This document shows positions 42,073 to 50,369 of a stretch of 64,000 nucleotides of DNA, piece after piece; positions within the stretch are counted from its first letter, which is position 1, and each line of letters opens with the position of its first letter. Where the stretch lies: positions 1 to 64,000 of the forward strand of contig USDN01000007.1 in the NCBI GenBank assembly GCA_900553515.1, in the 5' to 3' direction. The notes under the pieces are model-generated. The model ran no database searches, had not been told where the DNA came from, and saw nothing but the letters and a program-made list of their open reading frames with translations. Made by a program: the position numbers and the translations under genes. This DNA is from an uncultured Blautia sp. (lineage in GTDB: Bacteria > Bacillota > Clostridia > Lachnospirales > Lachnospiraceae).

Positions 42073-42919
42073 GTTCTTGAACCTCCTCAATAATATTCTT
42101 TGGGGTGGACGCCCCTGCTGTAATACCTACATAACTACTGTGATGGAACATTTCAGAATCCAAGTCTACAGGTGTTTGTATATAGTAAGTATTTCCACAT
42201 TCCTCTTTGCATATTTCAAACAGCTTTTGAGTATTGGAACTATGTCTGCCGCCAACGACAAGCATAGTGTCTACCTCTCCGGCTATGGATTTTGCTTCTT
42301 TCTGCCGTTCTTCGGTAGCATTACAAATAGTGTTTAAAATATTGTCAATATTTAAAACATTATTATCATACCTCTTTTTGCAGAGAATTTCAACTAATTC
42401 TTTAAATTTGTTGTAATTAAATGTCGTCTGCGATACAACACAGGGGATTTTGTCCGGATCTGGAACAAAATTCTCTGTTTCCTCTCTGCTTCTGAGGACT
42501 GTACAGGACCCTTCGCACCATCCGCAGATTCCCTTCACTTCAGGATGATTCGGATCACCAAATATTATGATCTGTTTTCCGGCTCTGCTTTCCCTCTCTA
42601 CGATCCGGTGTATCTTCAGTACGAAAGGACAGGTAACATCCACAAAGGAAAGACCGGCGGCTTTAAGCTTCTCATACACTTCACGTCCTACTCCGTGAGA
42701 ACGGATCACTACAGTTCCTTTACGAATACCAGGAATATCCTCCTCTTCGATCACCGAAACACCTTTTTTTTCCAGGTCTGAAACAACTTCCTCATTATGG
42801 ATAATAGGCCCCAGAGTGTAAATAGGAGAAACGCCTTCTTCGATGAGTTCATAAACTCTGTCTACCGCACGCTTCACACCAAAACAGAAACCGGCAGTTT
42901 TTGCAGTCTTAACCTTCAT
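42053..42919 (-). CDS. ispH: 4-hydroxy-3-methylbut-2-enyl diphosphate reductase
   Basis: Protein of 288 residues. It makes IPP and DMAPP in the last step of the MEP pathway and needs a [4Fe-4S] cluster. Motifs are 'TAGFCFGVKRAVDRVYE', 'LGPIIHNEEVVSDL', 'VVIRSHGVGREVYE', 'DVTCPFVLKIHRIV', 'VGGRHSSNTQKL' and the C-terminal 'VGITAGASTPKNIIEEV'. The three cluster cysteines (in FCFGV, TCPFV and the 'ICNATEERQKEA' region) are present. ATG at 42919 has GAGG nine bases upstream. It overlaps cmk by 11 bases and the S1 gene by 20. Confidence 0.97.
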   Translation of the reverse strand: MKVKTAKTAGFCFGVKRAVDRVYELIEEGVSPIYTLGPIIHNEEVVSDLEKKGVSVIEEEDIPGIRKGTVVIRSHGVGREVYEKLKAAGLSFVDVTCPFVLKIHRIVERESRAGKQIIIFGDPNHPEVKGICGWCEGSCTVLRSREETENFVPDPDKIPCVVSQTTFNYNKFKELVEILCKKRYDNNVLNIDNILNTICNATEERQKEAKSIAGEVDTMLVVGGRHSSNTQKLFEICKEECGNTYYIQTPVDLDSEMFHHSSYVGITAGASTPKNIIEEVQEHVRVKF

Positions 42920-43607
42920 TTTTCCCAACCTCATCTGATAATATCACTTTTTCTCTGAAGATCTGTAAAATACTTTTTACCACTTCTTCAATCGTCATTT
43001 CAGAAGAATCCACAAGCACGGCATCTTCTGCCTGTTTCAAAGGCGAGATTTCTCTGCTCATATCACGCGTATCACGTTCCTCTATATCTCTTCGGATCTC
43101 ATCCAGATCACAATCCTCACCTTTTTCCCGAAGTTCCAGATAACGACGTTTCGCTCTGGTAAGAGAGCTTGCAGTAAGATAGATCTTCACATCGGCATCC
43201 GGAAGAATCGTCGTGCCGATATCTCTTCCATCCATAACAACATTCATAGACGCTGCCAGCTTTCTCTGAAGATCCAGAAGTTTTTCTCTTACCTTAGGAT
43301 TAGCCGAACTGACAGAAGCCATGTTGCCAACTTCCTCTGTACGCAGAAAAGCATTTACGTTTTCACCGTTTAAAAGAACGATCTGTTCACCGTTTTTATA
43401 TTCGATCGAAATCTCTGCTCCCTGGCAGGCTTCCCCGATCAGGGCAGGATTTTCTCTGTCCACCTTGCAGCGGAGAAGATAAAGTGCCATTGCCCTGTAC
43501 ATAGCTCCTGTATCTACATACACGCAGGAAAGCTCTTTTGCAACCTTTTTAGCGATAGTGCTTTTTCCAGCCCCTGCCGGGCCATCTATAGCGATATTAT
43601 AGCTCAT
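42909..43607 (-). CDS. cmk: Cytidylate kinase
   Basis: Protein of 232 residues. It phosphorylates CMP and dCMP to the diphosphates with ATP. The P-loop is 'IAIDGPAGAGKSTIAKKVA', followed by 'YVDTGAMYRAMAL', 'MDGRDIGTTILPDADVKIYLTAS' and 'RDTRDMSREISPLKQAEDAVLVD'. The cmk-ispH-S1 order is common in Clostridia. The 15-base gap to the preceding flavoprotein gene makes a shared operon likely. Confidence 0.97.
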   Translation of the reverse strand: MSYNIAIDGPAGAGKSTIAKKVAKELSCVYVDTGAMYRAMALYLLRCKVDRENPALIGEACQGAEISIEYKNGEQIVLLNGENVNAFLRTEEVGNMASVSSANPKVREKLLDLQRKLAASMNVVMDGRDIGTTILPDADVKIYLTASSLTRAKRRYLELREKGEDCDLDEIRRDIEERDTRDMSREISPLKQAEDAVLVDSSEMTIEEVVKSILQIFREKVILSDEVGKNEG

Positions 43608-43622
43608 TTTTCTTTTCCTCCT

Positions 43623-44867
43623 TTATTCTTCACATACAGCCATAGCTGCAAGATAGGCAGTAGACCAGGCGATCTGCAGATTAAATCCACCGGTTACTGC
43701 ATCAAGATCAAGTACTTCTCCCACAAAATACAGATCCGACACTTTTTTTGACTCCATTGTTGCCGGATTGATCTCTTTTACTGAAACACCGCCTCTTGTG
43801 ATCACAGCCTCTTTAAATTCTCCAAGACCGACAATGGTAAATGGAAAAGATTTTACAAGGGATCCAAAATGAAGTCTTTCTTCCCTGGATATCTCATGAA
43901 TCGGCTTTTCAGGAGGGATCCCGCCGATTTTCAGCATAACCGGAGTCAGAGAAGATGGAAAAAGAACCCCTATCACATTTTTAAACTGTTTATTTTTTCC
44001 TGTTTCAAACTCTCTGAGAATGCGGCTGTCTAACTGTTCCGGAGAAAGCGCAGGCTTCAGATCCAGAAATGCTGTCAGTTCCCCATTTTTTTTCAGGGCT
44101 GAGCCTATATGAGCACTGGCAGACAGCACAAGCGGCCCTGTGATTCCTGAATGTGTGAACATCATTTCTCCAAAATCTCTGTAAAGAATCTTTTTACCAT
44201 TTTTTACGGTCAGTTCCACATTTTTCAGAGACAGCCCCGCCATTTCCGGAATATAATCTTCCTTTGTATGAAGAGGGACAAGAGACGGGGAAAGCTCCGT
44301 CACCTTATGTCCGGCATCTTCTGCAAAACGATAACCATCTCCGGTAGATCCTGTTGTGGGATAAGACAGCCCTCCGGTAGCTACGATCACTGCATCTCCT
44401 TTATAGATACTCCCGTCCGAGAGACACACCCCCTCAGCCTTTCCAGCCTCCAGAACCAGGCTTTTCACCTGACTTTTCAGATGAATGCAGACACCATATT
44501 CTTTCATTTTCCGTTCCAGAGCACGAATAATATCCGAAGAATGATCCGAACAGGGAAATACACGATTTCCCCGCTCGGTTTTTAAAGAAGCGCCTGCCTC
44601 CTCAAGAAAATCCATCATGTCCTGACTGGTAAATGTATAAAAGGCACTGTACAGAAATTTAGCATTCTGCACCACTGCATTCAAAAGCTCCTCCGGACTG
44701 CAGTCATTTGTGACATTGCATCGTCCCTTACCTGTAATATACAGTTTTTTTCCAAGCTTTTCATTTTTTTCAAAGAGTGTGACTTCACAGCCGTTTTTTG
44801 CAGCAAAAACCGATGCAAGCATCCCGGCTGCTCCGCCTCCCACAATAATAACTCTTTTCTTACTCAT
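43623..44867 (-). CDS. FAD-dependent HI0933/BaiN-like flavoprotein
   Basis: Protein of 414 residues. The FAD dinucleotide fold is 'KRVIIVGGGAAGMLASVFAAK', with the typical 'GKKLYITGKGRCNVTND', 'VIVATGGLSYPTTGSTGDGYRFAEDAGH' and the C-terminal 'GGVSVKEINPATMESKKVSDLYFVGEVLDLDAVTGGFNLQIAWSTG-like' region. The family is often annotated as aminoacetone oxidase or BaiN, but physiological substrates are mostly unknown. The ATG at 44867 follows AAAGGA; the longer frame to 44915 runs into a hairpin. Confidence 0.9.
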   Translation of the reverse strand: MSKKRVIIVGGGAAGMLASVFAAKNGCEVTLFEKNEKLGKKLYITGKGRCNVTNDCSPEELLNAVVQNAKFLYSAFYTFTSQDMMDFLEEAGASLKTERGNRVFPCSDHSSDIIRALERKMKEYGVCIHLKSQVKSLVLEAGKAEGVCLSDGSIYKGDAVIVATGGLSYPTTGSTGDGYRFAEDAGHKVTELSPSLVPLHTKEDYIPEMAGLSLKNVELTVKNGKKILYRDFGEMMFTHSGITGPLVLSASAHIGSALKKNGELTAFLDLKPALSPEQLDSRILREFETGKNKQFKNVIGVLFPSSLTPVMLKIGGIPPEKPIHEISREERLHFGSLVKSFPFTIVGLGEFKEAVITRGGVSVKEINPATMESKKVSDLYFVGEVLDLDAVTGGFNLQIAWSTAYLAAMAVCEE

Positions 44868-44886
44868 GGATATCCTTTCATACAGG

Positions 44887-44926
44887 AAAGGGCTGTTAAT
44901 GAAGCTCAGCTTCACAACAGCCCTTT
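44887..44926. terminator. Long hairpin between oadA-like and flavoprotein genes
   Basis: AAAGGGCTGTT (44887-44897) pairs with AACAGCCCTTT (44916-44926), with an inner TGAAGC/GCTTCA stem. It lies 16 bases past the stop of the carboxyltransferase gene. There is no strong U-run, so it may stabilise the 3' end or end transcription weakly. Confidence 0.55.
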
Positions 44927-44942
44927 GACCTTTTACGTTATT

Positions 44943-46355
44943 TTATACCGGATAAGCTCCGTTTTTTGTGTCTGCTGCTGTTTCGTCAACCTTTGTCTCC
45001 TGTGCCTGACGATATTTGAAGAACTCAGTAGCAACCTGCGGGAAAAGTGCGTAAGAAAGAACGTCCTCATCCTGTTTCTTGTACTGTGCCATTTCGCCTT
45101 CCAGTTTATCAAGCTCATTCTCAATAAGGTCTGCCGGACGGCAGGTGATCGGCTGAGTATCTCCGATACATTTTTTCTGTACTTCCGCGTTAAACGGTTT
45201 TACAGTTGCACCATATTTACCGCTTAAGATATCTTTGGTCTCTTTTGTGACCATCTTGTATCTTTCGCCCATAAGAACATTGAATACAGCCTGTGTACCA
45301 ACGATCTGAGAAGACGGAGTAACCAGCGGCGGCTCACCAAGGTCTTTACGTACTCTCGGAACCTCTTCCAGAACATCATAGAATTTATCTTCTGCGTGCT
45401 GTTCTTTCAGCTGAGATGTCAGGTTGGAAAGCATACCACCCGGTACCTGATACAGAAGAGTCTTAATGTTAACACCAAGGTTCTTCGGATTCAGAAGGCC
45501 GCTGTCAAGAGCCTCGTCACGGATCGGACGGAAGTAATCAGCGATTTCTGCAAGAAGCTGCTGATCAAATCCTGTATCATACGGTGTTCCCTTAAATGTC
45601 TCAACCATAACCTCTGTTGCAGGCTGAGAAGTTCCCAGTGCGAACGGAGAGATTGCTGTGTCAATAATGTCAACACCTGCTTCTACTGCTTTCATATAAG
45701 TCATGGAAGCAACACCGGAAGTATAGTGTGTATGAAGATCGATCGGGATCTTAACTGCATCTTTCAGTGCTCCTACGAGTTCTGTAGCCTGATACGGAAG
45801 AAGAAGACCTGCCATATCTTTGATACAGATGGAATCTGCACCCATTTCTTCGATTTCTTTTGCAATGTTTGTCCAGTATTCCAGGGTATAAGCATCTCCA
45901 AGAGTATAGGACAAAGCTACCTGTGCATGGGCTTTTTCTTTGTTGGCTGCCTTTACTGCTGTTTTCAGGTTTCGCATATCGTTCAGACAGTCAAAAATAC
46001 GGATGATATCAATACCATTGGCCGCAGATTTCTGTACAAAATACTCAACAACATCATCTGCATAAGGACGATATCCCAGGATGTTCTGTCCACGGAACAG
46101 CATCTGAAGTTTGGTATTTTTAAAGCCGTCACGGAATTTACGAAGTCTTTCCCATGGATCTTCTTTCAGGAAACGAAGGGAAGCATCAAAAGTAGCTCCG
46201 CCCCAGCACTCTACTGCATGGTAGCCTACTTTATCCATTTTTTCAACAATTGGAAGCATCTGTTCTGTGCTGAGTCTTGTAGCGATCAGGGACTGATGCG
46301 CATCACGCAGGACAGTTTCCACGATTTTTACAGGTTTTTTTTCTAATTCTGCCAT
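44943..46355 (-). CDS. oadA: Carboxyltransferase subunit (oxaloacetate decarboxylase alpha / transcarboxylase 5S type)
   Basis: Protein of 470 residues. The HMGL-like carboxyltransferase domain (about 10-280) shows 'VETVLRDAHQSLIATRL', 'ECWGGATFDASLRFL', 'MLFRGQNILGYRPYADDVV', 'CIKDMAGLL' and 'DLHTHYTSGVAS' (metal site). The PYC/OADA domain follows (about 290-430, 'VPGGMLSNLTSQLKEQ'). The biotinyl domain of full OadA is missing; a separate carrier is encoded at 47596. It moves carboxylate between oxaloacetate and biotin. It is the last gene of the sodium decarboxylase cluster. Confidence 0.93.
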   Translation of the reverse strand: MAELEKKPVKIVETVLRDAHQSLIATRLSTEQMLPIVEKMDKVGYHAVECWGGATFDASLRFLKEDPWERLRKFRDGFKNTKLQMLFRGQNILGYRPYADDVVEYFVQKSAANGIDIIRIFDCLNDMRNLKTAVKAANKEKAHAQVALSYTLGDAYTLEYWTNIAKEIEEMGADSICIKDMAGLLLPYQATELVGALKDAVKIPIDLHTHYTSGVASMTYMKAVEAGVDIIDTAISPFALGTSQPATEVMVETFKGTPYDTGFDQQLLAEIADYFRPIRDEALDSGLLNPKNLGVNIKTLLYQVPGGMLSNLTSQLKEQHAEDKFYDVLEEVPRVRKDLGEPPLVTPSSQIVGTQAVFNVLMGERYKMVTKETKDILSGKYGATVKPFNAEVQKKCIGDTQPITCRPADLIENELDKLEGEMAQYKKQDEDVLSYALFPQVATEFFKYRQAQETKVDETAADTKNGAYPV

Positions 46356-46430
46356 TATTTATTCTCCTTGATCTAAAATACAGAATAATATAATTCAATT
46401 TTTTGACTGGTTCCCATAAAGCCTTTCCGA

Positions 46431-47579
46431 TCAGACACCAAAGATCGCCATGAAGGTTCCGGCTGCTACAGCTGTACCAATTACACCTGCCACGTTCGGT
46501 CCCATAGCATGCATCAGCAGGAAGTTGGTAGGATCCGCTTCTGCACCTACCTTCTGAGATACACGGGCTGCCATCGGAACAGCAGATACACCGGCAGAAC
46601 CAATCAGCGGATTGATCTTTCCGCCGGAAAGTTTGCACATAAGTTTGCCAAGCATAACACCGCCAAAGGTACCGAATGCGAAGGCTACCAGACCAAGACC
46701 TACGATCTTCAGAGTATCCAGGTTCAGGAATGCCTCAGCACTTGTAGATGCACCTACAGAAGTACCCAGAAGGATAACTACGATATACATCATTGCATTG
46801 GATGCGGTCTCTGTAAGCTGTTTTACAACGCCAGATTCACGGAACAGGTTTCCAAGCATCAGCATACCTACCAGAGGAGCTGTGGTCGGAAGGATCAGAC
46901 ATACAACAATTGTGATGACAATAGGGAAAAGTATCTTTTCCAGTTTGCTGACCGGACGAAGCTGATCCATTTTGATCTTACGTTCTTTTTCTGTTGTAAA
47001 CAGTTTCATGATCGGCGGCTGGATAATCGGAACCAGTGACATATAAGAATATGCCGCCACCGCAATCGGTCCCATAAGAGCAGTCTGTCCCAGTTTTCCT
47101 GCAAGGAAGATAGATGTAGGGCCATCAGCTCCTCCGATAATAGAAATAGCTGCTGCTGCTTTTCCGTTAAATCCAAGAAGGATTGCAAGGAAATAAGCAA
47201 CATAAATACCAAGCTGTGCTGCCGCGCCAAGAAGGAAACTCTTAGGATTTGCGATCAGCGGACCGAAGTCGGTCATGGCACCTACGCCCATGAAGATCAG
47301 AGACGGAAGGATGCTCCATTCATCAAGCAGATAGAAATAATGAAGAAGTCCGCCGACTCCATTGGACATATCTTCCGGATGTGCCATGATATCCGGGTAA
47401 ATATTTACAAGAAGCATACCAAAAGCGATCGGAACAAGAAGAAGAGGTTCAAATCCCTTTTTAATTGCAAGGAATAAGAATACACATGCCACCGCGATCA
47501 TCAGATAGTTGCCCCATGTAAGGTTAAAGAAAGCTGTCTGATGAATCAGGTTAGACAGGGTTTCTGCAACATTAGACAT
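46431..47579 (-). CDS. oadB: Sodium-translocating decarboxylase beta subunit
   Basis: Protein of 382 residues with about ten to eleven helices. OadB/MmdB/GcdB decarboxylates carboxybiotin and pumps sodium ions outward. Conserved signatures are 'GVGAMTDFGPLIANPKSFLLGAAAQ', 'ISIIGGADGPTSIFLAGKL' and 'LIGSAGVSAVPMAARVSQK'. The Asp in 'GGADGPTS' corresponds to the sodium-path region known from studied beta subunits. It is encoded 75 bases before the OadA-like gene and 16 bases after the biotin carrier gene. Confidence 0.96.
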   Translation of the reverse strand: MSNVAETLSNLIHQTAFFNLTWGNYLMIAVACVFLFLAIKKGFEPLLLVPIAFGMLLVNIYPDIMAHPEDMSNGVGGLLHYFYLLDEWSILPSLIFMGVGAMTDFGPLIANPKSFLLGAAAQLGIYVAYFLAILLGFNGKAAAAISIIGGADGPTSIFLAGKLGQTALMGPIAVAAYSYMSLVPIIQPPIMKLFTTEKERKIKMDQLRPVSKLEKILFPIVITIVVCLILPTTAPLVGMLMLGNLFRESGVVKQLTETASNAMMYIVVILLGTSVGASTSAEAFLNLDTLKIVGLGLVAFAFGTFGGVMLGKLMCKLSGGKINPLIGSAGVSAVPMAARVSQKVGAEADPTNFLLMHAMGPNVAGVIGTAVAAGTFMAIFGV

Positions 47580-47595
47580 CTGAATACCTCCCGTC

Positions 47596-47976
47596 TTAGT
47601 TCATTGTTGCCAGGGTATCTCCGTTTTCTACGGAAGCACCTTCTGCTGTATCGATACTTGCAACTGTACCATCCTGAGGTGCAACTACAGGAATCTCCAT
47701 TTTCATGGACTCAAGGATCACGATACTGTCACCTGCTTTTACTGCCTGACCTGCTGATGCAACAATCTTCAGCACTTTGCCAGGAACAGAGGCAGTTACT
47801 TTAACAGCGCCTGCGCCGGCTGCCGGTGCTGCTGCTTTAGGAGCTGCTGCCGGCGCTGCCTTTGGAGCTGCTGCCGGTGCCGCTTTAGGTGCTGCTGCCG
47901 GTGCAGATACGCTTCCAGTTTCTTCTACAGTTACTTCATATGCGGTTCCGTTTACGGTAATTGTATAGCTTTTCAT
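47596..47976 (-). CDS. Biotin carrier subunit of the decarboxylase
   Basis: Protein of 126 residues. A short N-terminus ('MKSYTITVNGTAYEVTVEE') is followed by an Ala/Pro-rich flexible linker with 'AAPKAAPAA' repeats (about 24-56) and a C-terminal biotinyl domain (about 57-126). The biotin lysine is in 'ILESMKMEIPVVAPQDG'. It should swing carboxybiotin between the two carboxyltransferases and OadB. It resembles the MmdC/GcdC and transcarboxylase 1.3S subunits. Confidence 0.94.
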   Translation of the reverse strand: MKSYTITVNGTAYEVTVEETGSVSAPAAAPKAAPAAAPKAAPAAAPKAAAPAAGAGAVKVTASVPGKVLKIVASAGQAVKAGDSIVILESMKMEIPVVAPQDGTVASIDTAEGASVENGDTLATMN

Positions 47977-47999
47977 TATATAATCCTCCTAATTGTCAA

Positions 48000-48746
48000 T
48001 TATCTTCTTGAACGTTTGATTTTGCGAATAGAACGTACAACAAATCCATCAGTGCTTGTCCCTTCAGCCGCTGCAATAGCTGCTGCAATAACTGCGATCA
48101 GCTCGTTATCATCACTGAGTTCTGCAGTTTCCTGCACTGGTGCTGCCGGTGCAGGTACCGGTACAGACACAGGTTCTTTTTTCTCTTTTTTAGCTGCTGA
48201 GGAACCTGGGATGAACTTGAACAAGGAGATCACAAAGATCAAAAGGATCAGGATCACAAATACTGTTCCAAGTCCCATAAGGGTATTTAATCCCGCATTC
48301 TTCATAGTTGTTGACAGCGGATACTGGACATTCACTGCTACAGATGCAGGAGTAACCATTCCGTCAGTCTCTTCAAACACATAAACGAATTCTGCATCAA
48401 GCTTTTCGAAATCAACCGGTACAGTAGCTGTATACTGACGGTTCGAAAATTCAACCTCAGCAGATCCTGCTTCTACAAACTCTCCTACCTCTTCTCTGGC
48501 ATCATCCCAGGCTGTCATTGCACTTACAGTAAATTCATCTCCGGATTCAAGATAAGCCTTGATCTCATCAGCTCCAAGTGTGACAATCTCGCTGGTCAGC
48601 CCCTCTGCAGTCATAACGATCTGGGTATTGACTGACTCATCAATCTCGCCGCCTGCCATTACAACTGCTGTGCCGGAAAAGGTAAGTGAAACAGCGCAGA
48701 CTGCTGCTGCACAGACAGCGGACGCTCTTTTAAACATCTGACTCAT
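48000..48746 (-). CDS. Enlarged OadG-like (gamma/delta) subunit
   Basis: Protein of 248 residues. It has an N-terminal signal peptide (about 1-31, ending 'GTAVVMAGG'), an exported domain of about 120 residues ('IVMTAEGLTSEIVTLGADEIK', 'DFEKLDAEFVYVFEETDG'), one helix (about 155-177, 'MGLGTVFVILILLIFVISLF'), a Pro/Val/Ala linker and a short end ('FVVRSIRKIKRSRR'). Only the helix and tail match OadG/MmdD, which anchor the soluble subunits to OadB and are usually 60-120 residues. The exported domain is extra and unexplained. It lies between the carboxyltransferase and carrier genes. Confidence 0.82.
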   Translation of the reverse strand: MSQMFKRASAVCAAAVCAVSLTFSGTAVVMAGGEIDESVNTQIVMTAEGLTSEIVTLGADEIKAYLESGDEFTVSAMTAWDDAREEVGEFVEAGSAEVEFSNRQYTATVPVDFEKLDAEFVYVFEETDGMVTPASVAVNVQYPLSTTMKNAGLNTLMGLGTVFVILILLIFVISLFKFIPGSSAAKKEKKEPVSVPVPAPAAPVQETAELSDDNELIAVIAAAIAAAEGTSTDGFVVRSIRKIKRSRR

Positions 48747-48760
48747 ATGCTCACCTCACC

Positions 48761-50197
48761 TTAGACTGCGCTGTGCTTTTTAGCCGGGCGGTCTTCTCTT
48801 TTTGTGAACAGCATTTCAAAAGCTCCGATCACATATTTTCTTGTATCAGCCGGAGCGATCACTGTATCCACATAGCCTCTTGCTGCTGCAGACGCAACGC
48901 CGGACTGAAGTTCTCTGTATTCAGCTGCTTTTTCATTGAGAACAGCTGCATCTGCTCCCGGATACATGATCTTAGCAGCAAGAGAAGCATCCATCATACC
49001 AATTTCTGCATTTTCCCATGCGTAAACAAGATCTGCTCCTACAGACTTACTGTTCATAGCAACATATGCAGTACCATATGCCTTACCGATGATCACGTTT
49101 ACCTTCGGAACAGTGGCATCTGCAAATGCATGAACCATATCGCCAACAGATTTTGCCATCATTTTTTCATTACAGAGAGTAGCCTTAAAGCCGGTAACAT
49201 TTGTAAGAGTAAGTACCGGAATATCAAAAGCGTCACAGAATTTCACGAAATCTGCAGCCTTTCTTGCGCCTCTTGCAGAAATAGTTCCGTCAAACTCCTC
49301 TGTTTTTTCACCTTCTTCATTGTATACTTCTGTTCTGTTTGCCACTGCACCAACAGTTGCTCCATTCAGGCGAAGGAATCCTGTTACAACGTCCTTGCCA
49401 TACTCTTTCTTTGTTTCAAAGAAAAGTCCGTCATCTGCAATTCTGGAAAGTGCAATAGAGGTATCTCCTGCGCAGGCTGCCAGATCATCACAGGTACGGT
49501 TCAGATCGTCTGTACACTCTACAAAAGAATCATTGTCTTCAAAATTGGAAGGAAGAAGGCTGACAAGCTGACGGATCTCTCCAAGGATTTCCTCTTCAGT
49601 GCCAACTCCATCAATAAGACCAGTTTCCTGACTCTGGAAATCAGCTGCGGCTGTATCACATTTATCAACATGATTTCCCTCAAGAGCATTTGGTGTATTT
49701 ACAAACATTTTACCTTTTTTAGCTTCCATAAAAGTAAAGTCTGTCAGTGCAGGAACTACTGCCATTCCGCCGCCGCAGATACCGAAAACTGCAGTGATCT
49801 GTGGAATCATTCCAGACGCCAGTGTCTGCTTCAGATAAATAGAACCAAAAGCTTCCAGTGCATCTGTTGCCTCCTGAAGTCTAAGGCCGGCACAGTCAAC
49901 AAGACCGATGACAGGAGCTCCTGTTTTCATTGCAAGATCATAGAGTGCGGAAATTTTCTTTGCATGCATTTCGCCTACAGTTCCGTTCAGAACAGAAGCG
50001 TCCTGGCTGTACACATATACAAGATTTCCGTCAATGACACCTGAGCCGGTGATCACACCGTCTGAAGGTGCTTTTGTTTCAGTTATGTTAAAATCAGTAT
50101 TTCTTGCTGTAATACTTTTTCCGATTTCAACAAAACTGTTCGCATCAAGCAAAGAAGTAATTCTTGTGCTTGCTAAACTTGGTGTTGCATTACTCAT
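48761..50197 (-). CDS. Acyl-CoA carboxyltransferase subunit (MmdA / transcarboxylase 12S type)
   Basis: Protein of 478 residues of the acyl-CoA carboxyltransferase family, with the N- and C-terminal crotonase-like halves. Family landmarks are 'DGVITGSGVIDGNLVYVYSQD', 'GICGGGMAVVPALTDFTFM', 'GTISARGARKAADFVKFCDAF', 'LTNVTGFKA' and 'GKAYGTAYVAMNSKS'. It should transfer carboxylate from malonyl- or methylmalonyl-CoA (or glutaconyl-CoA) to biotin; the acyl chain cannot be read from sequence. It is the first gene of the cluster, behind the promoter at 50259-50287. Confidence 0.9.
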   Translation of the reverse strand: MSNATPSLASTRITSLLDANSFVEIGKSITARNTDFNITETKAPSDGVITGSGVIDGNLVYVYSQDASVLNGTVGEMHAKKISALYDLAMKTGAPVIGLVDCAGLRLQEATDALEAFGSIYLKQTLASGMIPQITAVFGICGGGMAVVPALTDFTFMEAKKGKMFVNTPNALEGNHVDKCDTAAADFQSQETGLIDGVGTEEEILGEIRQLVSLLPSNFEDNDSFVECTDDLNRTCDDLAACAGDTSIALSRIADDGLFFETKKEYGKDVVTGFLRLNGATVGAVANRTEVYNEEGEKTEEFDGTISARGARKAADFVKFCDAFDIPVLTLTNVTGFKATLCNEKMMAKSVGDMVHAFADATVPKVNVIIGKAYGTAYVAMNSKSVGADLVYAWENAEIGMMDASLAAKIMYPGADAAVLNEKAAEYRELQSGVASAAARGYVDTVIAPADTRKYVIGAFEMLFTKREDRPAKKHSAV

Positions 50198-50258
50198 TCT
50201 CGTTTGCCCTCCATTTTTATAAGAATTTTAAGTATAACCAAAATTTCAGCCGATTATA

Positions 50259-50287
50259 ATTGTACCCTTTTTTCAAAAATATTTCAA
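50259..50287 (-). promoter_or_regulatory. Sigma-A promoter of the decarboxylase cluster
   Basis: On the minus strand TTGAAA (50287-50282) and TACAAT (50264-50259) are 17 bases apart, about 60 bases before the MmdA-like ATG. The 172-base gap is otherwise AT-rich and shows no clear operator. Confidence 0.7.
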
Positions 50288-50369
50288 TAGGGTAACGTGT
50301 TTTTGTTAAAAATTTAACCTCATTCTTTTTGGCGGGCTATACAATTTTTTACAGGCTTTCTATCCTTAT

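Noticed and set aside
47777..47968. Ala/Gly-rich plus-strand frame opposite the biotin carrier gene
   Set aside because: It is the antisense of the Ala/Pro linker of the carrier and has no ribosome site.
48773..50044. Long plus-strand frame of 423 residues opposite the MmdA-like gene
   Set aside because: It is an antisense shadow: Cys/Ser/Ile-rich composition, no family motif and no ribosome site, while the minus strand encodes a clear carboxyltransferase.
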